From positions 25,730,001 to 25,794,000 of the forward strand of contig CM060732.1 of the NCBI GenBank assembly GCA_030704615.1: a stretch of DNA of 64,000 nucleotides. The letters are read 5' to 3'. Below, in pieces: positions 18,721 to 32,160 of the stretch; within the stretch, counting starts at the first letter, position 1, and each line of letters starts with the position of its first letter. The position numbers and the translations under genes were made by a program. Source of the stretch: Takakia lepidozioides (taxonomy: Eukaryota; Streptophyta; Takakiopsida; Takakiales; Takakiaceae). Below the pieces are notes generated by a model. The model did no database searches. It was not told the DNA's origin and was given only the letters and a program-made list of their open reading frames with translations.

Positions 18721-20601
18721 GGAAAAACATTAAAACCCTAGAGAAGCCATAAGCCCCAATATAGACACGGCCGTCGGCGAGACTTGACCGAGAATGCAAA
18801 CGACAAAACAAGCAAACAAATCAAGCCATAGGGGACTCAGCCCGCCGCCGCCTAATAAGCGAAGGGATCAATATTGATATTACGTAATTGGTAATAATAA
18901 AAATAAATCTTTGTTAGGCAATCCCTGTCGCAGTGGCGCCCTACCCGCCGTATCCGCCGTCCACCTGGCTTCCATCGTGATACCCCGCCACGTGCCCAGC
19001 CACGGCGCCGGTTTAGCGGGGGTTTAGCGGAAGTAGGCGTTTGGATTTCCGACTTAATAAATAATAAATAATAAATAATCGAAAAGAAAAGAAAAGAAAA
19101 GAAAAGATGGAGAAAGCCTGACTTCGTCAGGAGAAAAGAGTATGTAAGTCGCTCGGGAGATAAGGCGAGTATTGGGAAGCTCGGTCGGCATTAATCGCAG
19201 CGCCTAACGAGCTTGCAGGAAGGGAGGGAGGAGGTGAGCGGGCGGGCTAACCCTAGCACCACCACGATGAGCTTGTCCATCACACCTCGGCAGAGAGATC
19301 TGTCAGAAACGCGCTGTCTCCACAAAGCCGAGCTCTAGGAAGGCGGAGGCAAAAGTCGCCATGGATTGAGGAGAAGATGAGGAAGAGAGGTTGCATAGGA
19401 AGGGAGAGGCGAGAGGAGGAGGGGGCAGGGATGAGTATGTAGGGAGTTTGGTTTGTTTTGGAACTGGCCTGTGGAGCTGTTTGCAGGAATTCTATTTGAT
19501 GCCTATGGCGTTGGTTCAGCACCTCCTTCTCCGCTGGCAGCTCGTTTTGCTGTCCAGAATCCCTTGTTTTCTGGAGTCTGTCGGCAGCCACTGGTGCCTG
19601 TTCAGGCGAAAAAGTGCTCTCTTGTATGTCTAGTTTCAGGATGTGTGGGTACCAACTCATCGCCATCTTCTTATGAATTGTAAGAGCCTTTCCTTTTCTC
19701 CCTTCAATCACCTCTATCCAATCTCGGCTCGTTAGCATTCTCCACTGCTCTTGCAGCATGGCTTGTCGTCGCCATCGGTACCATTCTGCTATATCAGTGT
19801 CTTTTCTTCTCTCTTGTGATCTCAACTGCAAAGGTTTCGACTGTAACCTTCACACAGAGGTTTTGGCACTGTGTCTCCGATATGCCGCTGGCCTGCATTC
19901 TGTCGTCCTAAAGTCCTCATTTGCAGAACTCTTTTCGCATAGAAAAGTATTTTATTGCAAGGAATCCGCTTCATGAACGTTTCTACATTGATACCGTTGT
20001 CTTTTACACCGCTACGTCCATGAAGGCACCACATGTTGTTCTCTGTCGTCCTCAAGTCAAGACTTCAGCAATGTAGGAGGTCATTAGCGTTTTCCAGTTC
20101 GTCTGTCTCGTGAGTTATACTCCTGAAGTTGTCCATGTGTGGATTTATTCCCCGTAAGCGTGCAATTGTTTCTGGCACCATCTCCTTAAATGAATTTGGC
20201 TATCTCCAAATATCTGCGCATCCAGTTTCCGTGGCACAGCCGTCCTTGGCCTCGGTTGGAGCAATTGATTTTCATGGAGAAAATGCCACAAATCCCATGG
20301 TGGTTCTCCTGCAAGTGATCCAGGGGCACTATTATTGCTGTATTTCCGTTCTCTTCCAAACTATGAAGAGGCTGCACAAACTTCCTTGAGTTTGCTTTCG
20401 AGTCAACAATGACGTTTTCATCGTTGTCCAGATTGTATCCTTTAGCAGCCATGTCAATCCACAACTGATCCTGCAGGCCCTAATGGAGTAGGGTGACTCT
20501 TGCCATACACATCCTATTAGTGCACTGTGGTAGTAAGCCACAAAGATAGGGAGGGGAGTATTGTTCTAAGGAGAGGTGGAACATTTTCAGAGAGGAGCAG
20601 T
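18721..20601. other. Upstream region of the O-fucosyltransferase-like gene
   Basis: Contains AATA and GAAAA microsatellites (about 19055-19106), then a purine-rich stretch to 19440 that could be promoter and 5' leader. The transcription start cannot be placed. A 183-codon open frame on the minus strand (19280-19831) has no recognisable domain and is not annotated as a gene. Confidence 0.45.
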
Positions 20602-23600
20602 ATGCAACGCCAGGCACAGCTTCAAGCAGCAGGGCAGGGCCGGCGTGTCAAGGTTCGAGCTGGAGGAGCTATGGTTCGGCTGTTGTGGTTCAGTGGCTAC
20701 CTTACTGTTACACTAGCAGCACTGCTGTCGACTTATCTTTTTCCAGATGTGCTTTCTCTCTTGCGCTCCCAACACTCGCATGTGCAGCCTTATATGCTAC
20801 CAAAGGTATTTTTGCTGACCGTTTTCTACCCAGAAATGGATGCAAAGTCTTTCCTTGCAGTGTAACTCATAGATGAAAGTGTATGCACTTGAGTTATGAA
20901 AGTAAAATAAAATCCAGTGATTTGAAATTTCTTATCTGCAAGGCTTTCAACCTCAGGACGCATTTACTGTGCGTCACCACAGGCTTTCGTTTGTGGCAGC
21001 TCTTGCTTCGTGGAGATTTTGGCGGGGAAGTAGGGCATTTAACAGAGATAAGGACCGTGGGGCAGTGGGTGGCAGTGGAGGTAAATGTTTATGACCATTG
21101 ATTTGGGAGGATGTGCATGGATAGGAATAGAAGTCCTACCCTAGAAACTGAAAGCAGTAGTCAATTGTGGAAAGATGTAGCACTTGAATTAGCGGAATTT
21201 TGAGTGCAAACTGTTTACTAGAGAAACAGGCTGTCGACATTCCAATTGAGTCTCCGTGGTATGACAGTTCAAAAGTGAAGCCTTACGACCCTAGTCCTTC
21301 TGCAGTGGATCTAATACATGCCACATTGGATGGATATAGAGGGTTGACTTGGCCTTGAATCGAAGTAAGATGTTGCTGTTGTCACAATTTCCAGCAGGGT
21401 GATCTTGGAGTACAGACCAGAACTGGTGAATTGAGTTGGCTGCAAGAGCTTATTCCTCCTCATTTGTCTCGATTGGAGCAGCCGGATGTACATACTCACC
21501 ATAATGAACCTGATTACAAGGTGAGAGTTGTTTTGCCAGACTGTCCACTTTGTATCTGTTGCTTTTTGAAGGATGGTTTCATTGCGAGGGTGGGTGGGGC
21601 CGGTCAATATTGTATCGCTCTCAACCCCAGAGGATATCCTTATTGGAAATCAGTGTCACTATATTAGGTGGGATTGGGGTCTGTCAAACTTCTACAATGC
21701 AAACAAGAGCCTCCCAGAAAAGGTTGACTCCTGCTGAAACAAATGTAAATTATGGAGTCACTTATCGCGAAGGGCTACTGCCTTCCGTTTGGAAAGTGGA
21801 CACCTTGAGCCTTCCAAATAGGTTAATTGCTACAGATTCCATCATGTGCAGAAAGAAATCGAAAGAGGAAACATCATTATGTCCACAGAGGCACGCGAGG
21901 CCCATGGGAGAAGGTAAAGGACCAAGTGAAAGAGACTTCTGATCTATAGTGTCATGGGCTACCTCTGCATAATTCGATGTGTGAATCATTTGGTTGCATT
22001 AGAACCTGATTGAGATGTAAAATCATGGAAAATGGGAAGGGAGTGAAAATCTCATGGATGAGGATGAGTAACCTTATCTCAGTGGTATTGTTGGGGCATG
22101 GACCCTTCCTGTTTCCCTCAGAGCCTCTCTCGTATATTTCACTATAGGCCTAATTCCACAGTGCTTTGCTCATGCTGATTTTGGACTTTCCCATTGGATT
22201 TGTTAATCCAATCCAGAAGCTGTGGAGGCCACCACCAAATCGAGGTTTCGTGCCATGTGTTGAGCCAAGCTCTACATACACCGGTCAGCCTCTTGCTTTC
22301 CTGCTTGCCCCCTATCCTGCATGCTACTCTTGCAACTTGGAGCATGCTTTGGAAAATTCCATCCAAATGGAAGGAATTGGAAGAAATAGATTGTGAGCTT
22401 CTTCTGTGTGACCTGAAACTTTGATACTCTAGAAGCTCCATGTGAGATTAAATTTGCTTTGGGTGTCTTGAGAGCATATTACCCTTTTATAGTGTCACAA
22501 ATGTGGTCTGTGATGCCAATTGTTTGAATCCCTTGTGAACTTGGAGAAGCAGGTCCTGCAAAGACCAGAGGATATCTTCTTGTGCAGAGCAATGGAGGGC
22601 TCAATCAGATGCGAGCTGGAGTAAGACTTCCAGTTCTCTATCATGTGGTCACGGAGCTTCATTACCAGATTAACTTTATGTACTGCTTGCATTATGATTT
22701 TGAGCAAAAAGCAATTTTTTGTTTCTACAGTTGTTCATGAAGCATAGCAAGCTCAACGGAGTTGTTGGACAGCGATGTTCAAGAAGCACCGCCAGTAGAG
22801 TTGGTTTGGTCCTGTTGTCAGCTCTTTTAACTACTCTGATAAAATGTGCAGATCTGTGATATGGTGGCCGTGGCTCGCATATTAAATGCGACCCTGGTTG
22901 TTCCAGAGCTGGATAAGCGATCTTTTTGGCAAGATTCTAGGTATGAAGCATTGGTGCTATCACAATCTTATTCATGCAAATTGATTGCCACTGGATAGGT
23001 GTGATCAAGCCACTTGTGATCTTTGTTTCCCTAAATTGTTTTGGCTTCAAGGGTTCCAGGCCAATCTTTTATCCCTTTCAACCATGAAGATGACCCTCTA
23101 CGCTACTCCTCTGTAAGCTAGGAATTTTCTGGGAATGACTCTGGTGTGCAGCCCCTGGATTTCACCATGCTGGGTAATGGTTTTATTCAAAATGGATTTT
23201 TCTGCAATCCAGTCTGTGCAAATCACTAGCTTCCCTCAATTAAGCTAAAGCGACCATTGCCACAAGAGGGAAATTTGGATGCTTAAGCAGGGTTTTAAAG
23301 GTATGCCTGCTAATATTCCTGAGACTGGAGGCAAGTAGCCTTGTCAAGTTAATAACATGTTTGAGAAGAGCTAAATCTAATAGCTGTATGTATGCCTCCA
23401 CCGGTATCCTGAAGTACTCCTCCCCCTGGCAGCAATTTCTCGGATATTTTTGATGTCGACTATTTTATACATGCTTTGAAAGGAGATGTACGTGTGGTGA
23501 AAATGCTTCCGACGAAACTTTCGTCAGCACCTAAAGCCATCAAACAGTTTCGAAGCTGGTCGAATGTCAAGTATTATGAGGAGGAAATTGCTCCTCTGTG

Positions 23601-26600
23601 GCAGGATCACAAGGTTTTGTCTAACACCTCTTCCCTCCAACTTGGTTTTTTAACCTTTTTATTTTCTTCGTATCTTATCTCTTGCCCAAAATATTTGTCA
23701 TTCCTGTTGCAAGGTTGCTGCACTGACTGGTACTGTTGATTTGAGATGCTGAAGCTCGGCAATAGACCTGTCTTTGATGTTGTTTAATTGGTTTGTTGGG
23801 GACCAAATCTCTTGCATGTGCCCCTTTGACATTCCACATAAGAAATTGAGATGCAGTGACATGTTTTGTCTGCCTGATAAGCTTGCATTCCACATTGGCT
23901 TCATTTTTATAAATATGTTTTCTATGAAAGCAAGTACACAGCTATATTTCTTAGAATTGCATTGGCAAGCTACAGTGTAACTACCAGAAGTACTCCTGCC
24001 AGAAGTAGCTCAATTCAGCTGAGTTGAATCGTGCAGGTCATCCGTGCTGTGAAATCAGATTCACGGCTTGCAAATAATGATTTGCCTTCGGACATTCAAA
24101 AACTGCGTTGTCGGGTGCATTATGATGCTCTCCGGTTCTCACCTCAAATTGAAGATTTTGGGAAGGTACGTGTTCTATGTCATTAGGTGCTGGATTGCAT
24201 GAGAAGTCGCTGTAGATGGCAAGAAATATGCATGCAGAAGCTGATTGTTCATATGGAGAAGGAGAGTCACCATTGCATGCATATGTATGCTGTCCCTCAG
24301 GTCTTAGAGGCATTTTAGTTTCTCAAAGCACTTAAATCTCAATGCAACATGGGCGCTGAGCGGACTGCCTTTGCATGAAAACTTGTGTCTTTGTGGAATG
24401 CCCTATGGTTGCATCTGCATTTCTGTCCTTAAACCTGCCAGTATGCGAGATGTAAGAATCCAAGGTCCACAGACTCAGAAGAAGATTATGACATGTTGTA
24501 TGCGAAGCATTGGAATTGTTCCACAGTGGTATTGCACTCTGGAAGCATGCTGTTAGCTGTTTGGAAGTTGGAAATATTTGGAAGCTGCGCAGCCTGAATG
24601 TTGCTTATTGGTGTAGCTGGTGTACCAGTATGTTTAAGAAGTTCTAGCATTTTCTGGCTACACTAGGATACTTAGGTTTTGTGCAAATCTTTTTGTAGCA
24701 GAGGCATTAACAAGCCATCCGTGTTATACGAGCAGAAGTTGGTGGACAAAATGAGGTCAGATGGACCATTTATTGCATTGCATCTGCGGTATGAGAAGGA
24801 TATGCTGGCCTTTAGCGGCTGCACTTACGGTCTTACAGAGGCTGAAGCTGATGAGCTCACTAATATCAGGTATTCTTTGTCCTCGGTCATTGTCTCGCAC
24901 TTGTGATGTTCCCTGTTGATTAAAACCACTGCATTTTCTGCTTCATAGCTTGCTTATGGTCAGCAAGGACAACACTTCTGTTGGTCTAGCATTTGAAGGT
25001 AAAGTGTGGATAGTACTTCTTGATGAGCAACTGGAGGTATGTATTTGGGGTATGCTGAGGGTTTGCTTGATCACCCAGTTGCATGAGCTTGGCAAGGATG
25101 TTGCCATTACATGTTATCCTTGTCATGGATTAGAAATCCACATGTTTGTCATGGAGGGTCTGCTGGTTTTCCTGTAACGTGTTGTGTCAAGTAAAGCTGA
25201 GTTACATTATAGAGTCTGTTTTTTAGATCACCTCCCAAGAGGTGGATCGCTTTTGCAAAGTCATTTAGTGGCTCACCTGATTTTTATGGGTTTACAGACT
25301 GTCTACTCCCCATTGGAAGGTCAAGGACATCAACTCTACAGACCAGAGAAGCAGCGGCTTCTGCCCTTTGACTCCAACAGAGGTTGGCATTTTTCTGAAA
25401 GCTTTGGGCTATCCTGAGAGCACTCGTATTTATATTGCTGCTGGAGAAATTTACGGTGGTCATGAACGGATGGGTGGTCTTCTGTCTCGCTTCCCAAATG
25501 TGATGCGCAAGGTCAGCTGCACTTCTTACCTCAATGTATACACGGTGATCCCACATTTCAAGCATGCTCTCCCCTGTGGCGATGACATTTGCTATTATTT
25601 TTATATGCTCATAAATCTATGATCCAGCAACTTGCGAAAGGTGAAATTTTAAAGTCTTCTACATGTGCTGCTATATATGTACTGCGGAAATCTCTCTCTT
25701 CACTCTGGTATCCATTCTCCCAATCTAAGTGCTGCTCACCGCGCTCATGGAGCTCTATTTACCCTAATGGGCACTGAAATAATGGTCGTTTCCTCTCAGC
25801 TTTTGGAATGTGGCTTAAGTAAGCTCCGTGATTGCTTGAAATTCTGAGTAAAGGTGATTTGGCTTAGTACAGGAAACAATAGCGACTCCAGAGGAGCTTG
25901 GGCCATTTTCCAGGCATGCCTCTCAAATGGCAGCCCTTGACTACATTGTGTCAGTGGAAAGTGATGTGTTTGTGCCTTCCTACTCTGGTAACATGGCTCG
26001 TGCTGTGGAGGGGCATCGCCGGTACCTAGGACATCGCAAGACCATCAGTCCTGATAGGTATGGCTTTGTTCTTGTGCCTACTCACACAAATCCAGTTGTC
26101 ATCGGCATTGCAATAGAAGATGTGAATTGCATATGACAGGCCTTGGTCATGTGAAAGTTTAAAATTCCATGTTCTTTAGTCAAACCCAGTCTTCACATTT
26201 CGGAACTTCATGTCATTGGAAAAAGCTTCCAACAATAATAATTTTCTGTAATGGAAGTATGCTGTTTAGCATCTTCGGTTTTCTAGCCTGAGGGGCAGGA
26301 TATCACAGTGTGCACTTGGTACTGCTCATTTGATCTCTAGGGGTCTTCATCATGCATTGAAGGCTTTTTCATTTATTGATTTCGTAGTTGTAGTCTCCCT
26401 ACTCAAACTAATTCTCTCGCAAAGTTGTGAATTGTCGTGTTGAGTTAATGCATCTCTTTTGTTTTACTGGTGACAGGGTAGCTTTGGTGGCCCTCTTTGA
26501 TAAGCTAGATAGTGGGGATCTTCAGGAAGACTCAAAGCTAGCAGAATTGATTACTGAGGGTCACCGACGGCGGTAAGAAGTTCACCCCTGTCGCACTGAA

Positions 26601-27184
26601 TTGTAACCCAGTGTTCTTCCTTTGGTTGTGGTTTGTTCAGGTTGTTGAATGAGTACATGCCTGGTTAGGTGGGGCAAATGGAATTCTGTCTAATTCATTC
26701 TGAGTAGACAGAAATCGTCACCCCTGGAAAGAACCTGGGCTTCCACATACATAATCTATCAACTTGCAACAATTACTTGAAATAACAAGAGGTCTGGCAA
26801 TACTAACGCTCATGTTTATTTTAGAGACATCTCTATCATGCCAGGATGGAAGATGTTTAGTTTTCACGGAAGTGAGAGAATTCCATGACTGTGGGTGTCT
26901 TATTTAATTATCCACCCTTTGCTCCCACTGAAATTTTGTATCTGTGTAGGCAAGGAGCACCTCGGAAAAGGAAGGGTCCCATTACTGGTAGCAAAGGACG
27001 AGATCGATTTCGGACAGAAGAGGCGTTCTATACAAATCCTCTCCCTGATTGCCTTTGCCTTCAGCCAAGCCCCATGGATTTTCCGGATATTAAGGGGAGT
27101 GTAATACTAAGACCTCCTGTGCTACAGGAATGGGACAACCAGGTTAGCGAGGGGCGACCTCCTGGCTCTGAACAAATACAATAA
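20602..27184 (+). CDS. Plant O-fucosyltransferase-family protein (type II membrane glycosyltransferase)
   Basis: Exons: 20602-20805, 21230-21274 (uncertain), 21395-21520, 22217-22283, 22553-22620, 22852-22940, 23433-23613, 24037-24165, 24736-24869, 25298-25511, 25873-26057, 26477-26572 and 26950-27184. All phases close, giving about 590 residues, a usual length. Residues about 25-47 form one hydrophobic segment after a basic N-terminus, fitting a Golgi type II anchor. Family signatures follow in order: [54 protein letters not shown], the conserved [64 protein letters not shown] and a basic PRKRKGP tail. Members transfer sugars from nucleotide donors to protein or cell-wall glycans (some are rhamnosyltransferases); donor and acceptor here cannot be told. 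The ATG at 20602 was chosen as the first in frame. Confidence 0.93.
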
Positions 27185-28195
27185 TTGTTTTAAAGGTATT
27201 GTTCGAGTGTAAAGTGCAGAGAAGAGCTAGTATGATTTTCCATTTATCTCTTTGAATCATTCAGTTACATCATTAAAGTTTCAGTTTTGAATCACTCAAT
27301 TCTGCCTCTCCCCTTCATTTCATCCTGGGTTTGTAGTGCATGCTTTGGTTTGGCTTGAGCTGCTCTATGGCATACTTTTTAAGTCTTGGCATTGGAAATT
27401 TGACTTCAAAGTTTGTAGCTGGATGTTGACAGGACCCTAATTGAAGCCCTGAATCAGACCCTAAAGGTCCCGCTATGTCTGGACCCTAGCACTACTGTTA
27501 AGGCTAAAAGGAACCCTGTATTAAACCTGTGCAGCCTCTGTTCTGTTCTACACTTCCAGTCCCTATTGCTATGGTTGCACCCCAGAATGGTTTTTGTCAC
27601 TGCGAAAAGGACCCTTTGCTGTCCAGTTGCAACATTCGTGAACACATGTCGCGCGTATAGTTTATTGCCAACATCACATCAAGTGCAGGAGGGAGGAATA
27701 GTGCATCAAACTCTGATGGCTGCGACTTCCATGATACATATGTAAGAAAGTTCCTTCTCAAGTGGTTTCCCTGATTTTGGAGTTCTGCCTTGGTCTCCCG
27801 GCCTCAGATCAGGATTCTCAGATCTGGGAAAGCAGTCTGTCAGGATTTCATCGTATTCATGGGGCAAGTACATGCATGAAAGCAAGTAATGAGAACATTG
27901 GAGAATGGTCTAACCGTGGCACGGTGGGTGAGTGCAGTTAACACTCCTCAGTGCCTGCAAAGAAGTGGCTTTGTGGTGCTGCTTCCTCTAGGTATAGGCT
28001 TTGGTGCTAAGTGGTAACTCAAAATTTAAACCACAGCTTGTACATTAGAAGGGAAGCCTTGCTAGAGGAGTTGCGCGCCAGATCACCTTACCCAGAGAAG
28101 CCCCACACTGTTTACTCCTTCAGCATTATACCTTCACCCTCACAATACACTGCAGTTCGCCTGTTAAACAGCCTTTACTGATGGATTCAGGAGCC
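27185..28195. other. 3' flank of the O-fucosyltransferase-like gene
   Basis: Presumably holds the 3' UTR (AT-rich to about 27300). No exon of another gene is recognised. Confidence 0.5.
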
Positions 28196-28370
28196 TACCA
28201 AGTTGTAGGCCAGTGGTAATGGGCACATGGCACCTTGGAAGTGGTAGGGGGCTCAATCCTCCGATTGGAATCACCAATGTGTCCACCTTCCTGCGGGAAG
28301 CCATTAGCCCCTTTGGGTGCAAGAGACAGCATAGTTTACACTTCCTTCTGAGGCTTCACAATTATTGATT
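28196..28370 (+). mobile_element. tRNA-derived SINE, copy 2
   Basis: Homologous to 10285-10475: box A region TAGGCCAGTGGTAATGGGCA (28206-28225) and decayed box B GGGCTCAATCC (28249-28259). The anticodon-like loop CTTGGAA again places TGG. The shared body continues through GTGTCCACCTTC and a CTTCCTTCTGAGGCTTCACA end. The two copies differ enough to be old. Confidence 0.65.
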
Positions 28371-29934
28371 ATTATGGGAATCAGGAGACAGAGAAGAGTG
28401 AAAATTTGAACTTAATTTAATATCTCGAAAGGCTTGGATAGAGAAATCAACAACAAATTTCACAGGTTGGAGCCACCATGGGCCGAATGGAGTTGGACAA
28501 GGAAATGAGACTAGCTATCGGGACGAACTATTGGACGGAACATAGATGATCAGTTGGGAAGCAGGTGTTAAGTGCATGTGGACTTATTGGGATCTGCTAC
28601 ATCTGAAATACCAACCACTTCCTATCGGAACCATAGGCCCCTAATAAGGATAGATAAAAAAAACTGATCACCTGAACCTTGAGGGTAGGCTCTGCAAGAT
28701 TCACACACTTGTCAACATTCACAGTACAATTCCCATTTACATGCCTTAACTACTCCTCAAGGTAGCCCCTTTCTGGTCTCACAGTCAAGAACTAAAAATA
28801 ACTCCAAGAATAAATAAACACTGTTTTTAAGAGACAAAGCACACACATCAGGCCCTTCTTTATTTATTTACTTTTCAAAGGGTAGGCCCATGACGTTGTA
28901 TAATGCATCGTTAAATATAATCTACAACCTTAAATATTCATTCTATAATCCAGACGCAACATAACAACAACACAATCCTGTGGGTCGTACTTAGATGATG
29001 TATTAGAAGAGCCATTTAGATGGATGCAACAACACATAATCGGGTCCATCTAGTGAAGAAAGCACCGGTCGGTATGGAGTATAGAGCACTGTGTGCCACC
29101 CAGGTGTTTCTTGGTTCAAATGATGCAACCTAGCCAGGTGTGCTCTGATCTTCACCCTTCCCTTGAGCCTTGTGCGTGGCGTGAGGTGACTCTGTAGAGG
29201 TTATTTTCTCTCACTATACTGATTTAAGAAAAAAGGCTACTAGTCGCGTAATGGCTCCACCGTAACTACAAAATTGGAAGGCTAGCACTAGCTGTCCTGA
29301 TTTAATAAAACAATTAAATATTATATTAATATACATTTTGTTTTTATTTTGTTTTTTTTAAATGGAAACACCTGGGAGCGACAGCTCACAAATCAGGCCC
29401 CTTGATAGAGAGACGAGAAAATAACCTCTCAGTAACCTTGCCGTAAGGCTTTCCGATGCGACACTTGCGCATGGAAGGGGGAGAAGAAGGTACCACACCC
29501 GTCAAGTAGCAGGATTTGACCACTAAAAGACATCTTGCCTTAGATTCAATTACAACAAATATTTGAATCTAACTAGATAATAATGATTACATAATTTGGT
29601 AGATTAAATTAAAGTTTCATGTGACAAATATTTAGGAATTACTTTGTGAAAGGAGATTTTTGTTGTTCTTGTTATTTAACATTTTGCAAAGATTGTATAA
29701 GATAAACCATACACACAATATTTGAAGCACTTAGCATGTTAATACAACAAAATAATTAAAGGGAACACAAAATAATCTATCTATATGATTATGACATAAA
29801 TGTTTTACATATATATAATATAAAAATTACAAAATAAATGTGAAATTTAGAAAAGAAATATTTTGTGTTCTTCACCTTGTTAAAAAATGATAATAATTAA
29901 ATGCAATGAATAAATGTGAAAAATAAAATTGAAT
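28371..29934. other. Intergenic with a perfect 15-bp inverted repeat
   Basis: AGAGGTTATTTTCTC at 29196-29210 recurs exactly as its reverse complement at 29415-29429. The interval holds AT-rich sequence. No gene is seen. Confidence 0.5.
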
Positions 29935-30150
29935 GTGATGGAGTTGGATGGATGAATTTGAAAAGAACTGAATATAATGGAACTCATTGTGAAAAAACCG
30001 AGAGGAAGTGAATGTAATAGAGATGAAGGGATAAGTCTGAAGGGAACTAAATATAATAGAACTAAAGGGATAAATCTGAAGGGAACTGCATATAATAAAC
30101 TGAAGGGATAAATCTGAAGGGAACTGAATATAATAAACTGAATATATGCT
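29935..30150. repeat. Minisatellite, unit about 38-40 bases
   Basis: Repeats of GAAGGGATAAATCTGAAGGG followed by AACTGAATATAATA, clearest at about 30025, 30064 and 30102, with diverged units to the left. The 100-codon minus-strand frame here is only the translation of this repeat. Confidence 0.75.
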
Positions 30151-31705
30151 GAGCCACCGATTGAACCAAAACAAGTATGTTGTTCACGGTATGTTCACAC
30201 ACACAGGTCCTATGACCAACACTACACCCACACCTTGTTGTTAAACATATATGCCTACGACACGTTTATGTTAAGGTATTGGCCACTTTCTCTGCTTTCT
30301 TCACTCATTCACACCTCTCCTCAAATTACTTGCCCTCGGCCGAATTTAGATCGTGTCTAACCTATGAACAACGACCCTCATTATCACTGCTAGCTTCTGC
30401 CTACCTGTCATGGATTGGTAAGTTACGCCCAAAATCTACATAACACCATGTCCTTCAAGAACCGTCGAGTTCCCGCTTCTTCAAAAAATTAATAGTTCAC
30501 ATCCCTCCAAATCGAGCCCTCACTGTGGAATAGGACCCGCCCTCAAAACTGATCTACTTATCACTCTCAACCCTAGCAAACACCCCAACCCAACTTATCA
30601 CATACTATTTCCTATGTTATATTGCTCTTAAAACTCAAAATCTACCAGAAATCACCTTTTTCCTCGATTCCCCACCATTGACTAGGGTCCAAAACAAATG
30701 CTTTCAAAACTTCTCCTCAGCTCGTTTTCTGTTTTTCCAAATACCTATTGTCACATTGGCAGTAATATGTAAATCACTTCAAACCATCGTAGATCCTTAT
30801 GAGATCAATTTGCAGGAGTCAACATGAAACTTTATGGACGACTCTAATAAGAGGGAACAATGCTGAAATATGTTGAAGAAGAAGGTCCCCCACCGCATTG
30901 TCCTTGATCTTGTGTCCTTTAAGCAGCTAGCTTTGCTTTCACCCAAGGAGCATTCAACCAACCATCAACCGCCCAAATGACGTCCTCTTGTGTGCGTTGA
31001 TGGTGTCTGATCTCAAATTGGTCTGTGCAGCTAAGCAGCCATAGATTTAAACATAGCCTCCTAAGCCCGAGCTGACCCTCCCAAGTACCTTTGAAACACC
31101 ACGGAAAATAACTAGATAAGAGAGCACGCCCCTATATTCATGACACAGCTGGTGGGTTAAATGACTAGTGAGGAGTGCAGATCTCAGAAACAAAAAGGCT
31201 GAAGAAACCTCACAAAACAAAAGAAGATTAAAGGTAGAGTATGGAGCATAACAGACAATCATCACCGCAAAGGAGAATATGACATATGGGACTGAAAAAA
31301 TCAAAGTGGAGAAGAAAAAGATTACCTAAACGCTGCTACACAAATAGGATGCGGCTCAAGCTGCAAGTGAGCGAGATCGAAAGAGCCCAGCAGATAAGTT
31401 GAAAAATGCAGAGCACCGAGAAAAAAATAGCCCATAGCGGCGGACTCTTTAGAACCCTACCTTAAACCTAAATCTCTCTTGCGGCTTGGTAGCTTTGGGA
31501 TTCAATTCCTGCTACTTTGTCTTGTGTGTATGATTTGTTTCGTGACCTATCGATTTGGGGGTGACGTTTCTTCTTGTGATATATGCCCAATGGCTTATAT
31601 GATAGGGAGGTTAAACTTTCATTCTCTACAAGGGCCTGAATGGATGGATGGATAACAATGGGTGGATGAAAAGTCTAGAGTCTATGGCAAATGGCTATTT
31701 ATTTT
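30151..31705. other. Intergenic, no gene seen
   Basis: Low-complexity CT- and AT-rich spacer. Short open frames have no conserved features. Confidence 0.5.
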
Positions 31706-32160
31706 GACTTCAGCCGTTGAGTTCCGGACTTAGTGGTTTTGGCCTTGAGTAATAAATTATATATTATTTCATTGAAAACCTCAAATAAAAATACTAAAAT
31801 ATTAGTTGAAATTTAAAATTAAACATAAAATCAAAGTTCCATCTAAATTTTTAGGTTATAAAAGTATTTTATAAATTATTTTTAAAAAATAAGCTCAATG
31901 CTAGACTTCAGCCGCTCGCTCAAGTTCTGGACCTCAGCCGCTGAAGTTTTGGCCTTAAGTAATGAATTATATATCATTTCATTAAAAACCTAAAATAAAA
32001 AAAACTAAAATATTAGTTGAAATTTAAAATTAAACATAAGATCAAAGTTCAATCTAAATTTTTAAGTTTTTTTTTCCTTAAGTTATAAAATTATTTTATA
32101 ATTTGTTTAGAAAGAAAAACTCAATGCCGGACTTTAGCCGCTGAAGTTTTGGCCTTGAGT
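31706..32160. repeat. AT-rich tandem repeat, unit about 200-210 bases
   Basis: Two full units and the start of a third. GACTTCAGCCG begins near 31706, 31904 and (as GACTTTAGCCG) 32130; GGCCTTGAGTAA begins at 31741, 31951 (GGCCTTAAGTAA) and 32151. Between them AATTAAACATAA and ATCAAAGTTC recur. Units differ mostly by small indels. Confidence 0.85.

Noticed and set aside
29872-30174. 100-codon minus-strand frame rich in Phe, Ile and Ser
   Set aside because: It is the translation of the 38-40-base minisatellite.
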